DNA of 36,204 nucleotides, taken from the NCBI GenBank assembly GCA_002691245.1, contig NZHH01000052.1:1-36204 (forward strand), in the 5' to 3' direction. The position numbers and the translations under genes are program-made. A model generated the notes under the pieces. It was not told the origin of the DNA. It saw nothing but the letters and a program-made list of their open reading frames with translations, and did no database searches. The DNA is from Methylaequor sp002691245. Lineage in GTDB: Bacteria > Pseudomonadota > Alphaproteobacteria > Methylaequorales > Methylaequoraceae. Positions 17,357-25,823 of this stretch are shown here, piece by piece (position 1 is the stretch's first letter; the number at the start of each line of letters is the position of its first letter).

Positions 17357-18313
17357 TTAATTATCTAAAAATTTCTTACCAATACTCAAATATTTATCTT
17401 CTCTTTGACTGACAACCTTTTCTGGAGAAATTCCATCAAATTCTTTACTAACTTTTAAAATGCAATCTTTAATTTGTCCACAGACTCCAATTACATCTCT
17501 ATGAGCCCCACCACGAGGTTCCGTTATGATTTCATCAATAACTTCAAGTTCTAACAAGTCTTGCGCAGTTAATTTTAATGATCTAGCTGCTTTTTCTGAT
17601 TCATTTGCTGACCTCCACAAAATTGAGGCACAACCTTCTGGAGAAATAACTGAATAAACCGCATGCTCAAGCATTATAACTCTGTTACCGGTCGCCAAAG
17701 CCACTGCTCCACCTGATCCACCCTCCCCAATTATAAAAGAGAATATTGGTGCCTCAACATTTAGTGAGCATTTTATTGAACTCGCAATTGCTTCTGATTG
17801 ACCTCTATCTTCAGCTTCAACACCGGGAAATGCTCCTGGTGTATCAATAAAAGTTACAACAGGAATTTTAAACTTACTGGCAAGTTTAAATAATCTTTGC
17901 GCTTTTCTATAACCCTCTGGTTTGGCCATACCAAAATTATTTTTTACTCTAGAATCAATATCAATTCCTTTATCATTTCCGATTACTAAAAAATTTCTAT
18001 TTTCAATCCTTGCTAACCCCCCCTTTATTGAGGAATCTTCGGAAAACAGTCTGTCTCCACAGATTACCTCAAACTTATCAAAAATGTTTTTAATTATTTC
18101 ATCAAACTTTGGTCTGTCTTGGTGTCTACATACTTTAACTTTTTGAATAGGTGACAAATTGTTGTAGATCTCGTCAAGAGTCTTATCAAACTTCTCCTGA
18201 AGCACAGTAAGTTCGTTTGCAATATTTTCACTGGTATCTTTAAGATGCCTTAATTCCTCAATCTTTGTCCTAATTTCAAGCAAAGGTTTTTCAAAGTCTA
18301 GAAAATTTTGCAT
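17357..18313 (-). CDS. accA: Acetyl-CoA carboxylase carboxyltransferase subunit alpha
   Basis: Alpha half of the carboxyltransferase that makes malonyl-CoA for fatty acid synthesis. The N-terminal coiled region DFEKPLLEIRTKIEELR is the AccA signature. The core has FKIPVVTFIDTPGAFPG, EDRGQSEAIA, the oxyanion-hole IGEGGSGGAVALATG, and YSVISPEGCASILW. Length 318 aa is normal. It follows the malyl-CoA lyase gene by 12 bp on the same strand and is convergent with secA. Confidence 0.96.
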   Translation of the reverse strand: MQNFLDFEKPLLEIRTKIEELRHLKDTSENIANELTVLQEKFDKTLDEIYNNLSPIQKVKVCRHQDRPKFDEIIKNIFDKFEVICGDRLFSEDSSIKGGLARIENRNFLVIGNDKGIDIDSRVKNNFGMAKPEGYRKAQRLFKLASKFKIPVVTFIDTPGAFPGVEAEDRGQSEAIASSIKCSLNVEAPIFSFIIGEGGSGGAVALATGNRVIMLEHAVYSVISPEGCASILWRSANESEKAARSLKLTAQDLLELEVIDEIITEPRGGAHRDVIGVCGQIKDCILKVSKEFDGISPEKVVSQREDKYLSIGKKFLDN

Positions 18314-18325
18314 CCTAAGAAATTT

Positions 18326-19303
18326 TTAGGCACCCTGAATGAGTTTAGCTTTCTGAACTAAAACTTCTGCCTGGCGTATTGAAGCAATGTCTATTAACCT
18401 TCCATCTAGTGAAACGGCACCCTTCCCCTCTTTTTTTGCTATTTCCATAGCCTCTAGAATCCTTTTTGCTTGGTTTACTTCCTTATCTGAAGGACTCATG
18501 ACTTCATTGGCTAATTCAATTTGGCTAGGGTGGATTGCCCACTTTCCCTCACAACCAAGTGTTGCAGATCTATTAGCTTGTGCTCTATAACCATCTGGGT
18601 CATTAAAATCCCCAAATGGTCCGTCAATTGGTCTGAGTCCGTTTGCTCTTGCTGCAATTACCATTTTTGAAACAGCATGGTGCCACATATCACCCCAATG
18701 TCTTTCCCTTTCTTTATCTCCGTCAATATCAGTCAATACATGATAATTCGGGTTTGGCCCACCAATCACTGTTGTTTTTGCTTTAGTAGATGCAGCATAA
18801 TCAGCCACACCGAAATGAAGAGATTCAAGTCTTCTTTTGTAAGAAGCTATCTCATTCACATTTTGCATGCCTAGCGCCGTTTCAATAATTAATTCAAAGC
18901 CAATCCTTTTTTCGAGATTCATAGCATCTTCAACTTGAGTGCATAACATGTCTATTGCATAAACGTCGGAAATTGTTCCAACCTTTGGTATCATAATTAA
19001 ATCCAATTTGCCTGGAGCTTTTTCAATTAGATCTACAACATCACGATACATAAAATGAGTATCCAAACCATTTATACGCACTGACAAAGTTTTTCCATTC
19101 CAATCTAAATCGTTTAGGGCTTCTATAATATTCTTTCTTGCTTGTTCTTTTTCGTCTGGAGCTACAGCATCTTCTAAATCTAGAAATATTACATCAACTT
19201 TGCTTTTTGCAGCTTTTTCAAAAAGAGAGGGGTTACTCCCAGGTACAGCTAATTCACTTCTGTTAAGTCTTGGTTTGGCTTGTTCGACGATATAAAAACT
19301 CAT
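18326..19303 (-). CDS. mcl1: L-malyl-CoA / beta-methylmalyl-CoA lyase (HpcH/HpaI-CitE family)
   Basis: Predicted Mg-dependent lyase that cleaves malyl-CoA to glyoxylate and acetyl-CoA, or beta-methylmalyl-CoA to glyoxylate and propionyl-CoA. The length and blocks follow the Rhodobacter-type Mcl1: AVPGSNPSLFEKAAKS, FLDLEDAVAPDEK, LSVRINGLDT, MIPKVG, the metal-ligand glutamate in FELIIETALGM, and FGVADYAAS, then GPFGDFNDPDGYRAQA and GKWAIHPSQ. The start has a clear GAGGAA ribosome site. Propionyl-CoA produced here could feed the methylmalonyl-CoA mutase at 30.5-32.7 kb. CitE-like citramalyl-CoA or other lyase activity is the main alternative. The 65-bp gap upstream is AT-rich, without a confident promoter. 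Confidence 0.85.
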   Translation of the reverse strand: MSFYIVEQAKPRLNRSELAVPGSNPSLFEKAAKSKVDVIFLDLEDAVAPDEKEQARKNIIEALNDLDWNGKTLSVRINGLDTHFMYRDVVDLIEKAPGKLDLIMIPKVGTISDVYAIDMLCTQVEDAMNLEKRIGFELIIETALGMQNVNEIASYKRRLESLHFGVADYAASTKAKTTVIGGPNPNYHVLTDIDGDKERERHWGDMWHHAVSKMVIAARANGLRPIDGPFGDFNDPDGYRAQANRSATLGCEGKWAIHPSQIELANEVMSPSDKEVNQAKRILEAMEIAKKEGKGAVSLDGRLIDIASIRQAEVLVQKAKLIQGA

Positions 19304-19368
19304 AATTTCCTCATTAAATTTATAATAACATTGACAACTTATTATCTAAATAAAAAGATAAAAACAAC

Positions 19369-20289
19369 CTAAATTTTAATTAATTTATCAATATTTTTTT
19401 GAAGACTATGCTTTTCCTCAAGGATTTTTCTAAGTTTTTTGGTTTTTATATGGGTATAAATTTGAGTTGTTGATATATCTTTGTGACCCAAAGATTCCTG
19501 AATAACTCTTAAATCAACACCTCTTTCAAGCAGATGACTGGCAAATGAATGTCTTATTTTATGGGGTGATAAGTCATTTTTTGATATCCCAACTTTCACG
19601 CCGGCTTGTTGCAAAATTTGAAAAAATCTATTTCTCGTTAGATGCCCCGTCTTTGATTTAGATGAAAATAAAAAATTCTTACCAATAGTAAATTCATTGT
19701 TTTGCAAACTATTGAGATATTGTTTTAGAAGATTTTGAACTTTTGAGATAATGGGAACTTGTCTTTGCTGTCCACCTTTATTCAAAACTATTATGTAAGA
19801 AAGATCATCGGCAATATCTCCTAATTTCAAACCAACTAACTCACTAATTCTAATCCCTGTCGCATAAAGTATCTCTAGCATCAAAGAAAATCTTTTACCC
19901 TTAAATGTTTTATCTTCATAAGATACATCAATGATTTTTAAAATTTGTTCTTCCGATAAAACTTTTGGAATTCTTCTAGTGAACCTTGGATACTCAATTG
20001 AATCAAATAAATTGTTTTCTAGATATTTTCTATCACAAAGAAAATTAAAAAAAGATTTTAGAGATGATAGCTTTCTACAATGTGAAGTTGGGGAGTAATT
20101 TAGTGACAAAAAATTAACATATGAAACAATTTTTTTTTCATTTAGAGACTCCAAATTAGAAATACCAAGAATTGCGAAGAACTGTTTAATATCATTTTTA
20201 TAAGAAAAAAAAGTATTTCTAGAGAGATTTTTTTTTGTAACTAAATTCTCTAAAAATTTTTCAAGTTTTAGATTTAACTCTAAATTCAC
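19369..20289 (-). CDS. xerD: Tyrosine recombinase XerD
   Basis: Site-specific recombinase that resolves chromosome dimers at dif with XerC. The N-terminal SAM-like domain (FSYKNDIKQFFAILG) is followed by the catalytic domain. The tetrad is visible: Arg in YATGIRISELVGL, His-x-x-Arg in HKIRHSFASHLL, the LGHKDISTTQ histidine, and the nucleophile in IYTHI. The wording ERGVDLRVIQESLGHKDIST leans to XerD over XerC, as does its location near aroK and accA. GTG start, overlapping the upstream hypothetical gene by 4 bp (GTGA). Confidence 0.9.
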   Translation of the reverse strand: MNLELNLKLEKFLENLVTKKNLSRNTFFSYKNDIKQFFAILGISNLESLNEKKIVSYVNFLSLNYSPTSHCRKLSSLKSFFNFLCDRKYLENNLFDSIEYPRFTRRIPKVLSEEQILKIIDVSYEDKTFKGKRFSLMLEILYATGIRISELVGLKLGDIADDLSYIIVLNKGGQQRQVPIISKVQNLLKQYLNSLQNNEFTIGKNFLFSSKSKTGHLTRNRFFQILQQAGVKVGISKNDLSPHKIRHSFASHLLERGVDLRVIQESLGHKDISTTQIYTHIKTKKLRKILEEKHSLQKNIDKLIKI

Positions 20290-21938
20290 AATAATATTCT
20301 CTTGGATAGATTTTTAAATTCATTTAAAAAACCAAGATTCTTTAATATTGTTAGAACAGAAAAACTTTCCATTATATTCAATTCTAAAAGGTCCTTATTA
20401 CCAATAATTTTAAACAGAATAGTCAGTGAATTAAAATAATCGCCTTTTAATGATAAAGCGTTAGCAAGAAAAAAATTCTTTGCATCAACAGATTTTATCT
20501 GTGACACATCTGCTATATTAAAAATTTTTTCTAAAAGGTTTTGATCCAATTCAATATTAGAAATTAAAACCATCAATAATTTTCTAAGAATTACAGAATC
20601 TTGAATTTTCAAATCTTCAAACTTTTCTAACTGCTTTTCTAATAAATAATAATCGATACTATTGTTTTTCAGATACTCTGAAATATCAATAGCTAAATTC
20701 CTATAATCACTTTCTGGACTTTTGTAATCCACATTTAAAATATCTCTGGCTTCAAGATATTTATTTTTTGATTGAAACATTTGCGATATTAATACTGTAT
20801 CTTCATGATTTCTTGCAAATTTTTTATAATCGATCAAATCTTCCAACAAATATGACATTTTAGGAAGAAGATTATCTATTTTTGAAATTTTAATTAGAGC
20901 AATTATTTTTCTAAATTTTGATTCAGGCTTATTATCCCTTATGATAGATTGATAGAGCAAAGGTCTTGCTCTAATGCGTGACAAAGATTTATAAATTTTT
21001 TCGGCATTCTGGATCTCTTTTGGTTCAAATCTTGAGAGCCGGTAAGCCTCAGATAACATTTCAACACTAATTCGTCCTTGTTTAACTAGTATTTCCGAAC
21101 AAAATATCTTCAAATCTGTATCTACAGAAGGATTAGATAATATAAATAATAATCCACTTGTGGTAAGTTTCTCAATTTGTTCAAAATTTGGAGAAATATC
21201 AGCAAATTGAAGTGATGACATTATGATTGGGTTTAATTCTTTAATTTGGTCAAGGTTTTTTTTTAAATCTTCAGACTCAGTAATGTCCTTTTCGCTCATG
21301 AGAGAAAATGCCAAATCAATAAAAAAAATATCTCCTGGTTGGTTTTGTTCTTTTAGTAGTTGTAATCCAAGCTTAGCTTGATCAAATTTGCTATTTATTA
21401 TGTTGCAAATTATCATAATTTTTCCAAAAAAAAGTGGATCTTGATTCACCTTTTCTAAAATTTTGCAAGCTTCAGAATGACGGTTTCTTAGCAAATTCCC
21501 TTCGATCATTTTTTTTATAATGAATGTGTTATTTTCAAGTTCAGAAGTCTGAGAATAAATTAATTCAATTTCACTTAATCGACCAGTTTGAAATAGTTTG
21601 TTTACTATAGTTTTAAAAAGGAGTTTGTCTTCATCTAATCCAATCAAATCTCTATCAAATTTTTTTCTTGAAACTAAAATATCATAAATAAGATTTTGTA
21701 TTGTCTCATCGGTACTATTGACTGGAAGGATTTCTATAAAACTCTTAACTTCCTTAAATTTCTTATTAACAAACAAATCTTTCCATTTATTATCGCTCTC
21801 TGCACCAATGCTGAATTCAGATAAGTACTCACCTTTGAATGACTGGTTGCTTTCAAATTCTTCAAACATTTTAGGGTTTGAGCAAGCAGACTTATCCGAA
21901 AAAACAAAAAAGATTATTAAAAAACTAATTATCTTCAA
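20286..21938 (-). CDS. Large exported helical protein of unknown function
   Basis: 550 aa with no family I can name. Residues 1-20 (MKIISFLIIFFVFSDKSACS) look like a Sec signal peptide; a cysteine at residue 19 allows a poor lipobox, so a lipoprotein is possible but weak. The rest is almost wholly helical and charged with short repeated helix-pair units, suggesting a TPR-like or solenoid scaffold in the periplasm; this is inference. It starts with TTG at 21938, preceded by a purine-rich GAGAGAGAG about 8 nt upstream, inside the end of the small ORF at 21925-22059. Its stop overlaps xerD. Being translationally coupled to xerD and divergent from aroK, it occupies a slot where alphaproteobacteria often carry an uncharacterised gene. 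Confidence 0.7.
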   Translation of the reverse strand: MKIISFLIIFFVFSDKSACSNPKMFEEFESNQSFKGEYLSEFSIGAESDNKWKDLFVNKKFKEVKSFIEILPVNSTDETIQNLIYDILVSRKKFDRDLIGLDEDKLLFKTIVNKLFQTGRLSEIELIYSQTSELENNTFIIKKMIEGNLLRNRHSEACKILEKVNQDPLFFGKIMIICNIINSKFDQAKLGLQLLKEQNQPGDIFFIDLAFSLMSEKDITESEDLKKNLDQIKELNPIIMSSLQFADISPNFEQIEKLTTSGLLFILSNPSVDTDLKIFCSEILVKQGRISVEMLSEAYRLSRFEPKEIQNAEKIYKSLSRIRARPLLYQSIIRDNKPESKFRKIIALIKISKIDNLLPKMSYLLEDLIDYKKFARNHEDTVLISQMFQSKNKYLEARDILNVDYKSPESDYRNLAIDISEYLKNNSIDYYLLEKQLEKFEDLKIQDSVILRKLLMVLISNIELDQNLLEKIFNIADVSQIKSVDAKNFFLANALSLKGDYFNSLTILFKIIGNKDLLELNIMESFSVLTILKNLGFLNEFKNLSKRILL

Positions 21939-22059
21939 TATAAATCTCTCTCTCTGTTAGTCTAGGGTTAATTACAAAGTCAGATGAACCCAAGTAAATG
22001 ATAAATATTAGTAGGACTATAGTAAGTGAAATTAAAATTTTGATTATTAACTTGTCCAT
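21925..22059 (-). CDS. Small single-pass membrane protein (44 aa), hypothetical
   Basis: An ATG-started 44-codon frame upstream of the large exported protein. It encodes MDKLIIKILISLTIVLLIFII, a textbook basic start plus one transmembrane helix, then a short polar tail (SSDFVINPRLTEREIYIEDN). It ends in TAG 14 bp inside the next gene, so the two would be translationally coupled, and its polar tail codons double as the purine-rich ribosome site of that gene. No clear Shine-Dalgarno precedes its own ATG. The arrangement supports a real small gene, but random AT-rich sequence readily encodes hydrophobic stretches, so confidence is moderate. Confidence 0.45.
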   Translation of the reverse strand: MDKLIIKILISLTIVLLIFIIYLGSSDFVINPRLTEREIYIEDN

Positions 22060-22066
22060 TTGTTTA

Positions 22067-22094
22067 TTAACAATTTCTAATGAATTATTATAAT
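22067..22094 (+). promoter_or_regulatory. Candidate promoter of the aroK-aroB operon
   Basis: TTAACA (22067-22072) and TATAAT (22089-22094) are 16 bp apart, with transcription expected near 22101 and aroK starting at 22145. The perfect -10 is encouraging, but the region is nearly all A/T and chance matches are common. Confidence 0.4.
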
Positions 22095-22144
22095 ATTAAC
22101 AATATATTTAAAAATAAATCTATAATTTATATTAAAACAAATTA

Positions 22145-22681
22145 ATGGAAAACTTACAAAAAAGTATAATTCTTATCGGAATGACTGGAGTTGGAAAAAC
22201 AACAATAGGTAAAATACTTGCAAAAGAAATTAATAAAGCTTTTTTTGATATTGACCTTGAAATAGAAAAAATTACAAATCTTAAAATCAAAGATTTCTTT
22301 AAATTATATGGTGAGGAGGAGTTTAGAAGAATTGAAAAGAGCACATTATTTAGATTTATTAATAAGGATGAAGCATATGTTATTTCACCAGGAGCTGGAA
22401 TAATGAATGATAGTGGAAGTAAAACAATGATTTTAGATAAGTGTATTACTATATTTTTAGACGCAAATATCAGATCATTAATAACAAGATTAAAAAAAAA
22501 CCTTCTGAGTAGACCAAAATTACAGCAGGGAAGGCTTGAAGAAAACTTGAAACAAATGTATAAAAATAGAATTATTGATTACAGAAGATGTCACTTTACA
22601 ATTGATGTAAACGAAATATCAACAAGCGAAATAGTATCTCAAATAATCAAAAAATTAAAAAAATATGACCAAAACAATTAA
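22145..22681 (+). CDS. aroK: Shikimate kinase
   Basis: Phosphorylates shikimate on the way to chorismate. Walker A is GMTGVGKTTIGK, the shikimate-binding aspartate is in FFDIDLEIE, the arginine in EEEFRRIEKS, the glycine loop in SPGAGIM, and the lid arginine in SRPKLQ. Length 178 aa is normal. It overlaps aroB by 17 bp, the standard aroK-aroB pairing, and is divergent from the exported-protein/xerD cluster. Confidence 0.95.
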   Translation: MENLQKSIILIGMTGVGKTTIGKILAKEINKAFFDIDLEIEKITNLKIKDFFKLYGEEEFRRIEKSTLFRFINKDEAYVISPGAGIMNDSGSKTMILDKCITIFLDANIRSLITRLKKNLLSRPKLQQGRLEENLKQMYKNRIIDYRRCHFTIDVNEISTSEIVSQIIKKLKKYDQNN

Positions 22682-23771
22682 TTATAAAGTTTCTTTGGGA
22701 AAAAACTCTTATCCAATATTCATTGGCAAGAATACTATAAAATCAATTAAAAAGTTCATTCCAAATATTGATCAATATTCAAAAATAATTCTTATTTCAG
22801 ATTTAACTGTTCTAAAAAACAATCATTTGTTGTTTAACAAACATCTTCCAGAAATGCTTAACTTCTCAAAAATAATATTGCCTTCAGGCGAAAAAATAAA
22901 AAGCTTTAAATTTCTTGAAATATTAGTTGAGAAAATACTTAAAATAGGAATTGATCGAAATTCATTAATAATTTGTATTGGGGGAGGCGTTTTAGGTGAT
23001 TTAGTTGCACTAGTTTCATCATTGGTATTAAGGGGGTTGGATTTAGTGCAGGTCCCATCAACTTTGTTAGCTCAGGTAGATAGTTCTGTAGGAGGCAAGA
23101 CAGCTATAAATTCAAAATATGGAAAAAATTTAATAGGTACATTCAAACAACCAAAATCAGTAATTGTTTCAACTGATATTTTAAAAACATTAAAAAAAAG
23201 AGAACTAATTTCGGGATATGCTGAAATTCTAAAATATTCATTAATAAAAGATAAAATATTCTTTGAGTGGCTAGAAAGAAACGCTGAAAAAATTTTATCT
23301 TTAAAATCAGAAAGTTGTATTCATGCTATCAAGGTAAGTTGCTCAATTAAAGCAGATATTGTTTCACAAGATGAAAAAGAGAAAGGAATAAGAGAAATAT
23401 TAAATTTTGGTCACACATTTGGGCATGCAATTGAGTCTATAGGAGGTTATACAAATAAAATTAAACATGGTGAAGCCATATTTATAGGAATGTATTTAGC
23501 TATAAAATTTTCAATATTTTTAAAATTTTGTAATGAGGATATATTAATTAGTTTTACGAAACATTTAAAAAAATTAAAGATATCTTTCAAATTAAACGAT
23601 TATAATCTCAAAATTTCCCCAAAAGAATTCATTAAACACATTAAATTTGATAAAAAAGCAAAAAACAATAAAATTAAATTTATTCTTTTAAAGAAAATTG
23701 GAACTCCCGTGAGAATATTTTTAGATAATGAAAATTTATTATCAAAATTTTTAAAAAATGAATTAAGGTAA
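22665..23771 (+). CDS. aroB: 3-dehydroquinate synthase
   Basis: NAD- and metal-dependent second enzyme of the shikimate pathway (DAHP to 3-dehydroquinate). The NAD-binding CIGGGVLGDLVALVSSL, the active-site DSSVGGKTAIN, and the three metal ligands (E in SGYAEILKYSL, H in NFGHTFGHAIE, H in IKHGEAIFIGM) are all visible. 368 aa, normal length. Overlaps aroK and lies 3 bp before the CorC/HlyC gene. Confidence 0.96.
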   Translation: MTKTINYKVSLGKNSYPIFIGKNTIKSIKKFIPNIDQYSKIILISDLTVLKNNHLLFNKHLPEMLNFSKIILPSGEKIKSFKFLEILVEKILKIGIDRNSLIICIGGGVLGDLVALVSSLVLRGLDLVQVPSTLLAQVDSSVGGKTAINSKYGKNLIGTFKQPKSVIVSTDILKTLKKRELISGYAEILKYSLIKDKIFFEWLERNAEKILSLKSESCIHAIKVSCSIKADIVSQDEKEKGIREILNFGHTFGHAIESIGGYTNKIKHGEAIFIGMYLAIKFSIFLKFCNEDILISFTKHLKKLKISFKLNDYNLKISPKEFIKHIKFDKKAKNNKIKFILLKKIGTPVRIFLDNENLLSKFLKNELR

Positions 23772-23774
23772 ATT

Positions 23775-25052
23775 ATGGAAATACCTTTATATGTTTTAAT
23801 TGGTTCAATAATTGGTCTAGTATTCTTATCTGCCTTTTTCTCTGGATCTGAGACATCACTTACCGCTGCATCCAAACCAAGAATTCATATGCTTGCAAGA
23901 AGTGGGAAAAAAAATGCTGGCATTTTTGAAAAAATTTTCAAAGATAAAGAACAATTAATTTGTACAATTTTGTTTGCTAATAACTTAGTAAATGTTTTAG
24001 CATCAGCTCTTGCAACTAAAATTCTAATAGAAATAACTCAGACCGAAGGGATCTTATATGCAACTATAATCATGACATTAATGATTCTAATTTTTGGAGA
24101 GTTGATTCCTAAAACATTGGCATTGTCAAATGCTGATAAATTTGCTTTAAAAATTTCTCCATTAATACGTGTAATTATAATAATCTTATTCCCTCTAACA
24201 AAAACATTAAATTTTATTGTTGGGTTTATTTTAAAAATGTTAGGTGTTGATTATAAAGATTCAAGCAAAGAGGAAATACAAGAACAAAACGAAGAAGAGT
24301 TAAGAGGAGCTATTGATTTACATGGTAAGGACTCTACTGGTAAAGAAGAAAAACAAATGTTAAATTCAATTCTTGACTTAGATGAAATAACTGTGGGTTC
24401 AATAATGGTCCCGAGAACAGACATTTTTAGTTTGCCAACTAATGTAAGTTATTCTGAATTAATTACTAAACTTAAAAATTCACCACACTCAAGAATTCCA
24501 GTTTGGGCTAAAAACCCTGAAAATATTGTAGGAGTTTTACATGTAAGAAAATTAATAGGGGAAAACAATTTAGATCAAAAAAAATTTAATATCTTAAATT
24601 TTTGTCAAAAACCATGGTTTATTCCAGAGTCAACTAAGTTAGATAATCAATTAATGGCATTTAAAAAAAGAAAAGAGCATTTCTCTATTGTTGTTGATGA
24701 GTATGGTGAATTTTTAGGAATGATTACACTGGAAGACATAATCGAAGAAATTGTAGGAGATATAGATGACGAACTAGATGATCTAAAACTATCAAAAAAT
24801 ATCAATGGAATTAAAAAAACTTCAAAAAATAATTATTTAGTTAATGGAACAGTTAATTTGAGAGATCTTAATAAACAAATTGGTACTGAACTTCCAATAA
24901 ATAATGCATCAACAGTGGCAGGATTGATTTTATATGAAAGTAGGATAATTCCAAAAAAAGGGCAGGTATTTTCCTTCTTCAATTTAAAGTTTAAAATTTT
25001 ATCAAAAAAGAATAATCAAATATTGTTATTAAAAATTTCAAAAAATAATTAA
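23775..25052 (+). CDS. CNNM/CorB-type transporter with CBS pair and CorC_HlyC domain (HCC family)
   Basis: Membrane protein of the hemolysin-C/CorC family, linked to Mg/Co efflux or magnesium homeostasis. The N-terminal DUF21/CNNM domain has about four hydrophobic helices (residues 4-25, 55-80, 88-112, 127-150) and the signature SAFFSGSETSLTAAS and FGELIPKTLALSNADKFA. A cytosolic CBS pair follows (residues about 215-330; SIMVPRTDIFSLP, FSIVVDEYGEFLGMITLEDIIEEIVGDI), then the C-terminal CorC_HlyC domain (about 345-425). 425 aa is full length. It follows aroB closely, as in other alphaproteobacteria, although no functional link with shikimate synthesis is known. Confidence 0.9.
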   Translation: MEIPLYVLIGSIIGLVFLSAFFSGSETSLTAASKPRIHMLARSGKKNAGIFEKIFKDKEQLICTILFANNLVNVLASALATKILIEITQTEGILYATIIMTLMILIFGELIPKTLALSNADKFALKISPLIRVIIIILFPLTKTLNFIVGFILKMLGVDYKDSSKEEIQEQNEEELRGAIDLHGKDSTGKEEKQMLNSILDLDEITVGSIMVPRTDIFSLPTNVSYSELITKLKNSPHSRIPVWAKNPENIVGVLHVRKLIGENNLDQKKFNILNFCQKPWFIPESTKLDNQLMAFKKRKEHFSIVVDEYGEFLGMITLEDIIEEIVGDIDDELDDLKLSKNINGIKKTSKNNYLVNGTVNLRDLNKQIGTELPINNASTVAGLILYESRIIPKKGQVFSFFNLKFKILSKKNNQILLLKISKNN

Positions 25053-25094
25053 TTTTTTTAAAAATTAGTATTATAATAATCTGGGGAGATTATT

Positions 25095-25551
25095 GTGATT
25101 ATTCAGGAGGTACTTGAGAAAGTTCTTATCAACCAAAGATTAGTTATTATTGGTGATAAATCGTCTGCTTATGAAGCTGCAGTAAGCATGTTACAAAATA
25201 AATGTGGTGCACTTCTAGTTTGTGATTCCAATAACAAACATGATTTAGTTGGAATCATCACAGAAAGAGATATCACATTCAAGGTTATTCCAAAGAATCT
25301 TGATCCAAAAGGAACAAAGGTTTCAAAAATAATGACTAAAAACGTCGAAACAATATCTCCAAAAAAAACCACAATTGATGCAATACATGTCATGAGATCC
25401 AAAGGATTTAGGCATCTTCCAGTAATTGAAAAAAAAAAAGATAATTGGAATTCTATCTATGAGAGATTTATATGATTATGCTAATAACGAATTGCAGGAT
25501 TCACTTAAAAAGCATCAAGAGTTCATGTTTGGAACAGGTTACGGAAGTTAA
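25095..25551 (+). CDS. Stand-alone CBS-pair protein, interrupted by a frameshift in an A11 tract
   Basis: Two CBS motifs of the kind that bind adenosyl nucleotides (GALLVCDSNN..LVGIITERDI, then VSKIMTKNVETISP..GFRHLPVIE). Read literally, the frame stops at 25475 (126 aa), halfway through the last CBS strand. Removing one A from the run of 11 at 25429-25439 restores the expected ending IIGILSMRDLYDY... and a 151-aa protein ending at TAA 25549-25551, the usual length. So the gene is either a homopolymer overcall, a recent frameshift, or expressed by slippage. The start is GTG at 25095 with a strong GGGGAG 8 nt upstream. The restored end overlaps the convergent bolA stop by 4 bp. Confidence 0.85.
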
Positions 25552-25802
25552 TAAAGTATTTTTATCCTAAGTGCATGAAGTTCACCTTTTAATTCTTCAT
25601 TTAAAGCAGCATAAATCTTTCGCTGACTGTCAAGCCTGCTCAAACCATGGAAAGTCTCTGACTTAATAACTATTGAAAAATGAGAATTACCACTTTTTGG
25701 ACTTTGAGGATGGTTTTTATGTAAATGCGATTCATTCTCTATCTTTAATATTGAAGGTTTAAAACAATGATATAGTTTTTTGTAAATTGTCGATTCATCC
25801 AT
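25548..25802 (-). CDS. BolA family protein
   Basis: 84-aa BolA-like protein, a partner of monothiol glutaredoxins in iron-sulfur trafficking or a transcriptional regulator. The family pattern is clear: HLHKNHPQSPKSGNSHFSIVI, the FHGLSRLDSQRKIYAAL helix, and a C-terminal ELHALRIKIL with the conserved histidine. Divergent from the dnaJ-like gene with 21 bp between starts, as in other alphaproteobacteria (bolA next to dnaJ-cobS-cobT). Convergent with the CBS gene. Confidence 0.9.
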   Translation of the reverse strand: MDESTIYKKLYHCFKPSILKIENESHLHKNHPQSPKSGNSHFSIVIKSETFHGLSRLDSQRKIYAALNEELKGELHALRIKILY

Positions 25803-25823
25803 ATATTTAATAATAAGATAATT

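Noticed and set aside
19342..19361. TTATCT-N8-AGATAA inverted repeat between xerD and the malyl-CoA lyase gene
   Set aside because: Six nearly all-A/T pairs with an 8-nt loop and no U tract on the minus strand; such repeats are expected by chance in DNA this AT-rich.
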